A DNA stretch of 64,000 nt from assembly GCA_022818135.1 (NCBI GenBank), contig JAFMSR010000003.1:37810095-37874094 (forward strand), written 5' to 3'. Origin of the DNA: Saxidomus purpurata. Its lineage: Eukaryota; Mollusca; Bivalvia; Venerida; Veneridae. How positions within the stretch are numbered: position 1 is the first letter of the stretch; every line of letters begins with the position of its first letter. A model generated the notes under the pieces. The model was given only the letters and a program-made list of their open reading frames with translations, was not told where the DNA came from and did not search any database. Position numbers and translations under genes: made by a program. This document shows, in pieces, positions 36,380 to 64,000 of this stretch.

Positions 36380-36504
36380 ATAGTCCAACACTTGATGCAA
36401 GTGCAGTGAAATAATGTCGGTAAGATGTATCACTGTATTCAATCAAAATCAAGATCAAGAAGATCACAACTCTCTGGTAATGCACTGAACAACACCTGGG
36501 TCCC

Positions 36505-36646
36505 TTCATCTCACTGAATGTTTGTTGCAAAAATGTCACTGTCACCTGATATTGGACGACCACTGGCCACGATTTTCATTCAACTTTCATTAATCTTGCT
36601 AAGACGAAAACAATTCAATTTTGCAACAAACATTCAGTGAGATGAA
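36505..36646. repeat. Perfect 28-bp inverted repeat with 86-bp spacer
   Basis: Positions 36505-36532 and 36619-36646 are exact reverse complements over 28 bp. They lie between a dead retrotransposon fragment and the CDC5L promoter. This may be the ends of a very short foldback element or a recent inverted duplication. No flanking direct repeat is obvious. Confidence 0.75.
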
Positions 36647-36901
36647 TTACTAACACTAACATCCGTTGATAAATCTCGATTATAGCCAGTGCCTTATTTC
36701 ATAGGTTGTATACAATTGTATGAAGTTTTACACCTTATGCTTTCGCCCAATATAGGTATTGCCTATTTTCATATTAGAATAATTAATTTAAGAGATTTAG
36801 CTTTTAAGGCTAACCTAAAAACATTCTTAGCACATATCTATTTAGGTCGCATTCAAAGGCCACGGCTGCAGAAGTCGGATGGATGCTGGAAATATCTGAC
36901 A

Positions 36902-36913
36902 TTTGGCGGGAAA
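36902..36913 (+). promoter_or_regulatory. E2F-type site upstream of CDC5L
   Basis: TTTGGCGGGAAA lies 169 bp upstream of the CDC5L start codon, where the proximal promoter or 5' UTR is expected, and fits the E2F/DP consensus TTTSSCGSGAAA. Cell-cycle-linked transcription of CDC5L would be plausible but is inference. Confidence 0.4.
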
Positions 36914-37081
36914 TAGGGTTGTGCACCTTTACCGGCTGCAATCTTCACGAGTAGTATATTCTAACGATCACCGATACATGCAGAAAACGTTTCAAAAAAC
37001 GGATTTATTTTGAGAAATTCACTATTTATCGAATATTTAATCTTTATTAACACTTGCTTGATTAAACACTATTTTTCCAAG

Positions 37082-53787
<16,706 letters not shown>

Positions 53788-54275
53788 TCTTTGTTTCACA
53801 TGACAATTTCATCAGATATCATGAATCAGACTTTTAACATGATCCATCTGTCATTTCTCATTTCAGACATTTGTACAAAAGTTTGTAAATTTTTCTTCTT
53901 TTACAATTATTTCAAGAGGGCTTTGTTAATATAGCCAGGGAGGAAAGCTTGTGATGACGAGTTATTGTATGAATGTCCGATCATCCTATGGAAATATTGT
54001 GATATATTCAGTATAATTGACAGTCATTTTACCTGGGTATCAGAATTTTTCTGAGAACAACAACAAATCTGTATTTCAAAATACCTGTGCAAGTTGTCAA
54101 ATATATCACATTTCAAAAGACATGTTTGTTTTTATTCCCAATCACAAAATTGAAAAGAGCAAAAAAAATAATCTCACAGTATGTAACCTGAAAAAGGCAA
54201 AGGAATGAATCTCCCAATCTGTAACCTGAAAATAGCAAAGGAATGTCAATCTGTAAGTAACCATTTCCTGAGAGG

Positions 54276-54281
54276 AATAAA
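54276..54281 (+). terminator. Candidate CDC5L polyadenylation signal AATAAA
   Basis: I noticed no AATAAA between the CDC5L stop codon and this one, about 490 bp downstream. A 3' UTR of that length is normal for an animal gene. The cleavage site cannot be read from the sequence. Confidence 0.45.
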
Positions 54282-55432
54282 TAACACAGTCAATTGGCGG
54301 TCAAGGTCACACTGAAGATTCTATCTTAGTTCATCCAATCTGTAGGACGCAATCAGTCTTAGACACCATGTTTCTGGGGGGGCCCAAAATCTCCCTGAGA
54401 CGGAATATCCTATCCCAAATAAAAAAAAAATTTATACATGTATCCACTTTATATATTTGGAGCTAAGCGCGGGCAGTCAAGGTGACACTGAAGATATCTA
54501 AATTTTTACGCTATTCATTTACTTTTACTTAGTTTCAGCCAATCAGCTCACACAGTGTAGTTTCCTAAACAAACGTTCTTTGAAGGATTTGGCGTCTCAT
54601 ACCTTTATAAAAACCCTAAGGATTTCCAGGAAACTTGCATTATCTTGTCCATACTAAGACATCTAGCAGAAATTATGTTGCACATGCACGAGCTAAAGGT
54701 AACACCATTAGATGTATTGAGACTGTATCTACTAAGTCCCTTGAACATTTTAGCTACACATATGTTCATCTATTTGAGTCAATATGCAGAACCATGTTAC
54801 AACCATGTTGTCTTGGGTAAAGGTCACAACTAAAGGTCAAAGGTTTGTATCTTGTATTTCTTTGCTGCTCCAAAGGTGATCCTTTCAACAATCCTTTAAT
54901 GCCTTTGGGGATATAGACTGCATATTAAGACAGTCCCTTTAGATGTTTAAGCTAATCTGGTACCAAGTGCCAGGGTGAGCCATTAGGACCACTTGTCGGG
55001 CTTCAATGTAGCTGTCCACCATTTCCTGCAAATGACATCTCGGCAACCACTGGGCAAATGTTATTGAAACTTGGCAAGAATATTCCTTGCAAGAAAACTA
55101 TCAAAATTGGTCAACGAACAATAGGGATCATCTACTCTACATGTTGCAGGGAACCTTTAGTGCAAGTTCATTGAAAGTTGAATGAAAATTGTGACCTGTA
55201 ATATGATCAAGAAAATACTTTAAGAAATTAACCGACAAACGGACACCCCTACATTGCTATCCTTTGGTGGTATTTTCCATTGAATTTTTCGGGCACCCAG
55301 TTACCACTTGGCTCTAATGCAAAATAGAGTAAATGACCAACATAGACACCGTAAGGCTTAGATGGAACAAATGACAACCTAATCCTTGAATATAAGCACT
55401 GATGGACTGATGAACCAATTTCATCATTGACT

Positions 55433-55433
55433 A
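55433..55433. other. 54282-55432: gene-free stretch
   Basis: Between the putative CDC5L polyadenylation signal and the next repeat there are decayed mollusc-type repeats: TCAAGGTCACACTGAAG appears twice (54302 and, with a TGACACTG variant, 54478), and CTCGGCAACCACTGGGCAAA lies near 55050. No gene is supported. Confidence 0.5.
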
Positions 55434-56190
55434 ATGTCCCCGAAAGAGGTGTCTCACAGTCTGTGTTCTCTCCAAGTTTGACCTTGACGCAACACACCAT
55501 TTTGATGTGCTGAACATGTGTGCCAAGTCATTTAATATTCAATCCATACATGACAAAGTTACAGTCAGGACAAGAACGTGTGCATATATACAGGATTCTA
55601 TTACTTTCAAACTCTTAAGTGTGACTTTGCCCTTTGATGTAGGGACGTAGGTTTTGCACGCAACACACGTTCGGGATATGGACATGGCCTGGGTCTTGCA
55701 TGCCACACAATGTCTTGATGTGCTGAATATTTGTGCAAAGTTATCTTAAAATCCTTCAATGCATGACAAAAGTTACAGTCAACACGAATGTATGTATATA
55801 TGCAGGATCCCATTACCTATAAACACCAAGTATGACCTTGACCTTTGAGTTAGGGACGTGGGTCTTGCACGCAACATGTTGTCTTGATGTGCTTAACATT
55901 TTTGCTAAGTAATTTTAAAATCCTTAAATGCATGACAAAGTTACAGTCCGGACACGAATGTGTGCATATATAGAGGACTTATTACCTTCAAACTCAAGTG
56001 TGACCTTGACCTTTAAGATAGGGACGTGGGTTTTGTACCCGACACATTGTCTTGGTGAGCTGAACATTTGTGCCAAGTTATTTCAAAATCCTTCAATGCA
56101 TGACAAAGTTACAGCCCCGACACAGAAAAATGTAAGGGCGGACGGAAAGACGGTGCGATCTTAATATACCACCCTTGGAGAGCATAAAAA
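55433..56190 (+). repeat. 178-bp-family repeat downstream of CDC5L
   Basis: Left end ATGTCCCCGAAAGAGGTGTC and right end GACGGTGCGATCTTAATATA match the boundaries of the 4.1-5.5 kb array. Four or so degenerate units between them. Confidence 0.85.
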
Positions 56191-56229
56191 TGGCTATTTT
56201 AAAGTAGCAAAGGGACTCTGCTTTAGAAA

Positions 56230-56855
56230 GTCTGGCAGTTGGCTGCATCATTACCCTACAAATAAAAACATTATCTATAGTACATGCTATCTAATCTGTA
56301 GGCAATGTGGTTTCCTGCATAAGCCCAAGTAAAATAAAGTGACTCCCAAGGCGCGGACAATTTTGACCACGAGGTCATGCTTTGATCATTCTTTATAGAG
56401 GTCCACTAGACAATAGTACATGCTTACTATTTAAGCTGTAGGCTATGTGGTTTCAAAGAAGATTAAAAAAAAAATTCCTTTTAAGCCTATGTAAAATCAA
56501 GTGACCACCGGGCAGGGTCAATTTTGACCAGGGAGTCATAATTTGAACATATCTTTGTAGAGGTCCACTAGGCAATGCCACATGCCAAATATCTAAGCTC
56601 TTGGCATTCCTGTTCTTGAGAAGATTTTTTAAGTTTTTCCTTTCCATTGCCATAGCAACTAGAGTTCTGCATGGAATGGAATCATTTTAACAACTTTGAT
56701 GGGACTTCATGCAAGTAAATCTCTGCAAAGTTTTATCAACATTGTCCAAGTGGTTTCAGAGGAGGTGTCGTTTGAAGGAAACTGTGAATGGAGATATTTG
56801 ACAAGTCATCTTAATAGCTCACTCTAGCACTTTGTGCGACATGAGCTAAAAATAA
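56230..56855 (+). repeat. Dispersed mollusc-type repeat
   Basis: GAGGTCCACTAGACAATAG, AATTTTGACCACGAGGTCAT, CCAAATATCTAAGCTCTTGG and TTGCCATAGCAACTAGAGTT, ending in a CTCACTCTAGCAC...TGCGACATGAGC imperfect palindrome. Same family as 59435-60990. Confidence 0.75.
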
Positions 56856-59434
56856 GTGTACCTAAAGAGTTTTGTTCCATGTGCTCGAGGTTTTCCCTAA
56901 TCCCTATCTATCTGTGTTTCAAGTTCCACTCAATCTCCAAGAGCTACAATGTTAAAGGTAATATATCCAAGTGTGACAAGAGGGACGAGACAGAACTCAA
57001 CCCTAACATGTTGATGTGAAAATGGGCAATAACAAAAAAGAAAGTGAACGAGAGAACATTTTTTGCTTGTTTATTTGTCTGTCAACAACAGCTGAGTTCT
57101 GAAATTACCCACTGTCCTTTGTGGCCAAAATGCTACAACGCAAGTTTTGTATCTTGTACACATACACCGTAATAATACTTAAAAGTGACATCTGCTGTCA
57201 ATACACAACATCTTCTAGAGCCTTCAACAGTTTTCACACTTTTGTTTTCTGTCCAAACACATTATAAACTTTATAACTGTTAATTACAGATGTGAAAATC
57301 AAAAATTATATATATCTTATCTTATATGTCAAAACAAAACAAAATCCTTATGTGGAAAGTGTGACAGGACCAAATCACTTATGTTAAAAGTCCAAGAAGC
57401 CAGTACAAACTTGTTCCCAAGTTTTATTTTTCCTTTATAAGTTTTAGAACGCATAAAAAATCTGAACGCGATAAAAAGCACCATTTAAAGATATTCAATA
57501 CATGAACTAAGATCCAATATACATATAAATATTGTATGCTTATTTTAAAATCAATTTATTCTGGCTATAGGTGGGTATTTTGTTCTTTATTTTGGGTTTC
57601 ACAACTTTTTTACCAGAGTGCTAACTCAAAAGAAAATTAAAACTTGCAAACAGCATAAGGAATTTGTAACAGAAAAAAATCTTGTTTTACAAATGCCTTC
57701 TGTATGGTCAGAGATCTTGTTCCTTACCAATAAACATGGCTTATTATCTTTAAATAGAATTATACCAATTTTCGATAAAAATTATAGACACCATGACAAA
57801 ACTATTAAGAAGAACTGCTATCTGCATAAATTTATTTGAACTTACAACTAAAGATAAGATTTTCTTTCTGAATTCAGTACAAACTGTAGAGCCAAATGAA
57901 CTAATAATGGAAAGTCCTGTACAAAAACTCATTTCAATCAAAGGTAGCCACTATAATTTCCACTCAAGCTGTAGTTTTTACCATTCATGATACATTGTTT
58001 TATCAGTATTATGATACTAAGTACTTTAGCAATACCTGGTACTGACAAGGCTATGTGGCTCGCTGTGCAAAACCCTATGTACTCACCCTTGTGCTCATTA
58101 TGAATACACTCCAACCGACTAAATAAACCTATCTCCATTGAAGAAATAACCATTGAGTTGTTACATCACACACAGAATTATAGAGCCTATTGAAATAAAT
58201 CCACAAATTCATGTGTTTGAAAGGGGTTTAAATCTGATCATTATCTGATACTGAATCAAAGGCAATCTCACATGATTTATTAGAAACTCTGGAATTGACT
58301 GACACCTTCGATTGGTAAAGTACTACTGGAAAAGGCCTTTAAGAGCATCAACCATGAAGTTCAGTGACAACTGCTAAAAGGCCTATACATTAACTTTTTA
58401 TAATGTGAGTCAGGTTTCCTGTAACAGATGACAAAACATTTGTGGCTCTAGATCTGACCCACAGGCTTGTCTGTATGCCAATGTTGGTCTTCCCACTGCG
58501 AGGCTCTAACGATAAACTTTTTTGTAGCAGCCTTAAACTAAAGATTTTAATTTCCGTCTCTTTGACATAATGAGAACATTCCGAAACAATATTTCAAATT
58601 TTACAAAATGCCAATTTTGCTACATCCTTTCATAAAGAAAAGATTAACAGAAATGCACAATTACTCTCAAAGCATTGTTATATAATACTAATGACAATGT
58701 GTGTACAACATTCTATTCTAACTGATCAAGTAAAAAGAAACTTACAACGAAACTAACGGAAAGGAACTGCTTGATGTGTACTTAACCTTTATCCCGCTAA
58801 ATTTCTTAAATGGATTTGTCCATCTTTAAATGCAGGCACTACTATTTAAGCCTTTAAGGGGCACTTACTGAAAGTTTATGCACTCAATAGCGAACAATGC
58901 AGATCATGACCAAACTGCATGGATATGAAGACTGGTCATGATCTGCAGTGGTGGCCGAGGCTCAATCACCTACCACCAGCTGGGTAAAGGTTAAGCAGAG
59001 AAACAAAACAGAGACAACATCAAAGTCATGATACAGAAATGCCAAGATTGCCTTAAACAACTTCATCCCACAGACTTGATGTTACAAGATCATCTAAACC
59101 AAATACCGTTTAATCAACCTGAATACACTTTCACTGCTCAAAAAAGTGACCATTTTACACTTGGATGTCTGTTAAATAACTATTGGAAAATATTCAGAAG
59201 ATAGAAAATCTAAAAAATTCCTTTTTTAAACGCTTTTCTCACAAGATTCAATAGGTTATACTTGCATTACTTGAATAACCATTTAAAATTCCATCATCTT
59301 GGAAATCAATGTCAGTCAATGATATGCAACAACTTTATGAAATATCTTAATTTAAATTGGTGCTGAAATAGCAAACTGATGAATTTGGTGCAAAAGGGTT
59401 AAACACACTTCGTATTTTTGCAGAATGTATAAAC
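56856..59434. other. Gene-free unique sequence
   Basis: About 2.6 kb of AT-rich, apparently non-repetitive DNA with only short frames. It could be a long untranslated region of a gene whose coding part lies outside the window. One isolated GATCATGACCAAACTGCAT / CTGGTCATGATCTGCAGT pair (58901-58952) recalls the 29.8-kb minisatellite core in inverted order. Confidence 0.4.
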
Positions 59435-60992
59435 TAGAGGGCCATGATGGTCCTATATTGCTCACCTAAGTACCTGTGCACTAACAAAAGGAAGTCACTG
59501 GTTGCTAGGGGAAGTCAGTGGTTGTTAAGAAAGTAACCAGTTGCAAGGAAGTCAGTGGTTGCTATAGGAACTCATTGGAAGCTAGGTTTCTCCTATAACT
59601 CTATATAAAGACAAGAAGACCCCCCCCCTCGGTGTGGTCAATTTTGAACCCAGGGCATGATTTGAACAAACTTTAATAGAGCCTTAGACCTTGTGGCTTT
59701 GGAAAAGAGTTTTAAAGTTTTTCCTATACCAAGTGAACCCCCAGGTAGAGTCAATTTTCACCCTGGGAGCATGATTTGATCACACTAGATTATCAGAAAA
59801 TCCGAAAATAAAATCTACGCTTTACGGTCCGCGACAAATAGAGATCTTACAAGCTCAACACCGCAATCACAATACTTAAAGAAAACATTTGAATATTCAG
59901 GAATGTGTATCTGGAATGAGATTCCCGTAAGAACAAGAAACAGTAAAACCTTAAAGCATTTCAAATCTTCATTTTTCAAACTTCTCATAAAAATTTATAT
60001 GGAGAATCCAGATCGTTGACTTACCTAACACAGGTGAATGTGTTATAGCTTTTGAATTTAGTTCTGCTCAAATCAATCTCGAACTTGTTATTGTTGTTTT
60101 GTTTATACTATGTATTTTGTAAGAAGGCCTCATGTTAGATAAGTTTTGTTTTAAACATATAGACTTAATGAGTTACCTTCTATAAATAAAGATATTATTA
60201 AATATTATATTACACTTTGAAGAGGTTCACTAGACACTGTTACACACTAAATATCTAGGCTCTAGACATTGTGGTTTTGGAGAAAAAAATTTTCAAAGGT
60301 TTCCCTATAAGTCTATGTAAAACAAGTGACCCCATGGGCGGAGCCAATATTTACCAAAGGGGCATGATTTGAACAAACTTTAATGAGGTCCACTAGACAC
60401 TGTTACAAATTACTAAATATCTACGCTCTAGACCTTGTGGTTTCAAAGAAGGTTTTTAACATTTTTCCTATATATGTCTATGTAAAACAAGTGACCCCCT
60501 AGGCAGAGCCAATATTGACCCCAGGGGCACAATTTGAACAAACTTGGTAGAGGTCCACTAGAAGACAATACTATATATTGTAGCTCTAGGCCTTGTGGTT
60601 TTGGAGAATATTTTTTAGGTTTTTCCTACAGAACCCTATGTAAAATCAAGTGACCCCCAGGGCAGGGTCAATTTAAACCAGGGGTCAAGATTTTAACAAT
60701 TTTGGTAGATGTCCACTAGGTCCACAATGCTACATGCCAAATATCTAAGCTTAAGGCCTAGTGGTTTCAGAGAAGATTTTTTAAAAAGTTTTTCCTATTT
60801 GTTGCCATAGCAACCATAGTTCTGCATGGAATGGAATTCTTTGAACAATTTTTATAGAGCTTCAAGCAAGGAACATCCCTGCCAAGTTTCATTAACATTG
60901 GCCCTGTGATTTCAGAGGTCGCTGACGGACGGATGGTGGACAATCATCCATCCTAAAAGCTCACTATGGCACAAAGTGCAAGGGGGGCTAAT
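59435..60992 (+). repeat. Dispersed mollusc-type repeat, multi-unit, with retrotransposon insertion
   Basis: Begins AGAGGGCCATGATGG and ends CTCACTATGGCACAAAGTGC. GGTCCACTAGACACTGTTAC, CTATGTAAAACAAGTGACCC and ATGATTTGAACAAACTTTAA recur about every 170-180 bp, giving five or so units. One unit is split by the element at 59787-60208. Confidence 0.8.
59787..60208 (+). mobile_element. 5'-truncated non-LTR retrotransposon 3' end, inserted in an older repeat
   Basis: The frame 59816-60019 reads YALRSATNRDLTSST, then FEYSGMCIWNEIPVRTRN and FKSSFFKLL, ending in TGA. This matches the extreme C-terminus of RT-bearing ORF2 proteins (LRS...sG..iWN.LP...F...). About 190 bp of AT-rich 3' UTR follow. The segment interrupts a dispersed repeat that reads on across the junctions, and is flanked by 8-bp near-identical sequences (ATCACACT at 59779, ATTACACT at 60209), consistent with a target-site duplication. 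Confidence 0.75.
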
Positions 60993-61388
60993 AACACATG
61001 AAATTACTGTCTTTTTTTTTTACTGATACAGTATTAAATTATTGATTTGCTGCAATATTCACCTATTGAAGTCATTGTTGAAACACAGTAAATGCTTTGA
61101 AAACAGGTAAGAAATTAGTTATAACAAGTGATTTCTTATATTGACAGATATAAATGAAAATTTACGTAACAAAAAACTTGGATTTTTACAAATTTTCTTT
61201 ACATTCAATGGAATTGATACTTTTACACAGATTCACATAATTTTGTTTGTAACTAGGGAATTGTTCATTATTCTAAGAGTATAAATCTGTGATTAATGTT
61301 CCTTTTTAATATTATGAAAACTATTTTGAATTGTAAAACCACTCTCGACACTTTCACCACCCTGATACTTTCACCACCCTGATACTTT

Positions 61389-62479
61389 CAGGGTTCCCGC
61401 TGTCGGTCGCCAATGGCGCCAAATGCGACAAAAAATAAATTCTGGCGCTAAATTCTTTCAGTTGGGGAATTTTAGTGGCGCCAATTCGCAAAATAATTTG
61501 GGAATCTGGCGGGGTGGGGGTGTTGGGGGGGGGGGGGGAGCTAATTTGGAGGCTTTCAGATGGCGGCGTGGCGCCTTTGTCGTGGGCGTGATCAGAGGTG
61601 TTAATTGATAAACAATCATAAAACGAAATTAGCGTTGCGGGACCTGAATCTACGTTGTTTGTAAAAAGAGAAAAAAAAAGTTTTTTTTTTTTGTTGGGGG
61701 GTTTTTTTTTTTTTTTTTTTTTTTTTATTTTGGCTTTGGGCATCATAACACAATTCATGTATACCCGTTTTCCCGATAACACGTGTCATAACAGACTTAA
61801 ATTTCGGGGAATTTTTTTTGGGGTCGGTAATTAAATTATTGACTTACATGGTGCAATCTCAAGTGCAAATTGTCCCGTGACGTAAATTTTTCTCTACACG
61901 AATATATCTTTGGCAATATTCGGGCCCTTCAAAACCTTCAGTATTCGTTAATACTTATCAATACTTATTTTAAACCATTGAACATACTTTTGGACACATT
62001 TTGTTTAATTTAAAACTGTTTAAATCGCTAAAATCGAAGAAACATTAAGTAGGCGAAAATAAGTTCACGGGGGGGGGGGGGGGGACGGGGGGGGGGCGAA
62101 AAAATGTGTCAAACGAGGAAGCTAACTTTACTTTCATTTTTGGGTTCATTTTGCTGCAGAACACGAACAGAAAATTATGATATGCAATCCTAGAGTTTCT
62201 GTACCATAACCATTGAAGCCTCATCCGGCTCCAGGAAAAGAAATTTTGACCTTTGAAAATTTACAAAAATGTTTGAAATAAATTTCGCATCATTTAGATC
62301 AATATACAGGTTTGCTATCATGCAATCAAATCTTAACTACAAGGGTATGACCCTCTCTCCTCTAGTGTGTTCTGTAGCCTTTGAAGACTAGTGGCTCCAA
62401 CTTTGGAGCCATTGGCGCAAACTTTTTCTGATTGGCGAATTTGTTGGCGCAAACTAAAATTGACCCAGAGGGAACCCTG
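61389..62479. mobile_element. ~1.1-kb TIR element, CAGGGTTCCC...GGGAACCCTG
   Basis: Perfect 10-bp inverted termini at 61389-61398 and 62470-62479, flanked on both sides by ACTTT (61384-61388, 62480-62484). The termini look hAT-like, but a 5-bp flank is shorter than hAT's 8 bp, and ACTTTC is also part of a local tandem repeat just left of the element (61347-61388). It contains poly-G (61525, 62070) and poly-T (61700) runs and no transposase frame. Confidence 0.65.
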
Positions 62480-62484
62480 ACTTT

Positions 62485-64000
62485 CTATTTTTATGATTAC
62501 ATTTATAGATGTATTTGGGGAACAGTTTACTTGTTAATAGTCAATTCGCTTATAAAAGAAGGTATTTACTGTAGCAAACCGTTCCTTCAACAGTTCTACA
62601 ACTGTTCAAATCAAAAGTTTGACAATAAACATGTCACATTTAGTTTGTTTTATGTCCAAACACTGCACTAAAAGAAATATTTTGCAACAAAATTCTATAA
62701 TGCAGCTTTACAATCCAACAAGTATTTGTGTCCAGCGAAATCAGGAAGAAAGAAGTGAATGAAGTGTAACAATATTGTAGGTACCGTGCAAGCTCAGTGA
62801 GATGGTTACCGTGACAACACAAGCCATGTAATGTCATGGATGAAAGCTATTGTATATAAACAGCTACATTCAGCAGGATGTTGCTTTTAGGACCAGTAAC
62901 TATACCAGTACTCACTTCTACACATAGCAGTATATTATACCAGCCAACAATACTCATCTTTCAATACAGTACAACAATGATTTCCTTTCAGCCTTGCTTC
63001 GTGAAGTAATATTGGAGTGCAACAGAAACATTAAAGAAAAAAGATGAAAGGGATTTTCTCAGCTGCCAGTTATGTATACTTTCAGCCTACCTAAAAGATA
63101 ACATATGTAAAAAGTGGGAGACAGTCAATATCCCCTTGCTCCAAAAATGGCATAGTAGTTATAATCCCCTCAATGGATTTTACATTGTAATTTCAATAAT
63201 TACCCTTTTTTTTCAATGATTCGCAATAGTAATTCAATGATTCGCAATAGTAAAGTAAATCTAGAGACAATTAAAACATTTGTTAAAATTTTTTCATTCA
63301 CTATATGCTTTTCCACTAGTAAAATCCATTGAGGGGATTATGAATACTATGCAATTTTTGGACCAAGGGGATTTGGACCAAGGGTATTTTGAAGTACACT
63401 CGTAAAAAGTAATTGAAAAAAAAGCAATTTCAAGCATAATGAACCTTAAAATCATGTCAACCTCTAACAACTATAAATGTATCTTTAACAACCTCTCTAT
63501 TATATCATATTGCTCCAAAAGTTACACCTTGAGTAAAAGAAAAATGTACTCTTTTTTTTTAACATGACCTTCATAGATTACAATGACAAAGCTCCTGTAT
63601 GTTTACATGGTCTCTATAGCAACATCCTGTCCAAACAGCTCGTTCCCATAAGCCCAGCATTACAGACTACACACATATATCAATAGCTAGAATTCAAGTA
63701 ATACAGCAAATCTACGACAAAAAACACACAAGCATGTTTTATGAAATAGTCAACATGTCTGCTTAGCATCTACAAATACATACCAGACACTGATATTTTA
63801 TATCCATATCATGAAAGGTAATAAAATATGCACCAAATACAAAATATCCTGCATCTATAATGAAATGTTGACTGTTTCATTAAACTAAGCCAAATTTAAA
63901 TTGTAAGTAAGGGTCGTATGTTGAATTGGAGCGCCTGTCCCCGACAAGATCCACTTTAAAGTTGTTTTGGTGTGTAATCATTAGCATGAGGATTCAGATT
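62485..64000. other. Unique AT-rich sequence apart from the MITE at 63128-63390
   Basis: No splice-consistent coding sequence or further repeat was recognised up to the window end. Confidence 0.4.
63128..63390. mobile_element. Small palindromic MITE, ~60-bp inverted arms
   Basis: The arms 63128-63187 and 63318-63385 are reverse complements: ATAATCCCCTCAATGGATTT and its inverse AAATCCATTGAGGGGATTAT, plus CCTTGCTCCAAAAATGGCAT and its inverse. A ~130-bp AT-rich centre contains the 18-bp duplication AATGATTCGCAATAGTAA. Confidence 0.75.

Noticed and set aside
61354..61782. 142-codon minus-strand frame with poly-Lys and poly-Pro
   Set aside because: It is translation of poly-T and poly-G runs within a TIR element.

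Overview
This is a eukaryotic nuclear window, AT-rich and crowded with repeats. Its only confidently identified gene is a 19-exon, plus-strand orthologue of CDC5L (37082-53787; the Prp19-complex splicing factor related to fission yeast Cdc5 and budding yeast Cef1). The dispersed repeats (units ending in ACGGACGG-type runs, a 178-bp unit capped by CCCCGAAAG/CTTCGGGG, tRNA-like SINEs, foldback elements) look like those I know from bivalve molluscs. I infer a bivalve; the species cannot be named from this sequence.

Layout. 1-3.1 kb: a large imperfect inverted repeat with a SINE in one arm. 3.47-5.70 kb: a TA-flanked element with terminal inverted repeats (TIRs) resembling pogo/Tigger, filled with a 178-bp tandem satellite. 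5.7-9.2 kb: a SINE, two candidate minus-strand exons of an unrecognised gene (6501-6681, 9064-9206) and decayed 178-bp-family repeats. 9.38-10.95 kb: a foldback structure with two arms of about 504 bp. 11.36-22.39 kb: about eight tandem copies of a ~1.33-kb unit, bracketed by ~110-bp inverted repeats. 23.18-23.91 kb: a G-rich minisatellite. 24.2-27.2 kb: two more possible minus-strand exons and mollusc-type repeats. 28.6-35.0 kb: several tandem repeats and a ~3.1-kb foldback element carrying nested SINEs and MITEs. 35.8-36.4 kb: a broken non-LTR reverse transcriptase tail. 36.5-37.1 kb: a perfect 28-bp inverted repeat and an E2F-type site, then CDC5L. 54-64 kb: dispersed repeats, a truncated retrotransposon with its target duplication, a ~1.1-kb TIR element whose sibling lies in CDC5L intron 1, and a small palindromic MITE.

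The CDC5L model rests on 19 exons joined by GT/AG introns with every phase matching. It gives 805 residues, against about 802 in human as I remember it. It has two Myb repeats, basic regions, a TP-rich central region and a helical C-terminus, and looks intact.

The most unusual theme is architectural: at least two separate tandem arrays (178-bp and 1.33-kb units) sit inside pairs of terminal inverted repeats, as if satellite arrays had grown inside, or travel as the cargo of, TIR elements. All assignments come from reading the sequence by eye; no database search or alignment program was run.
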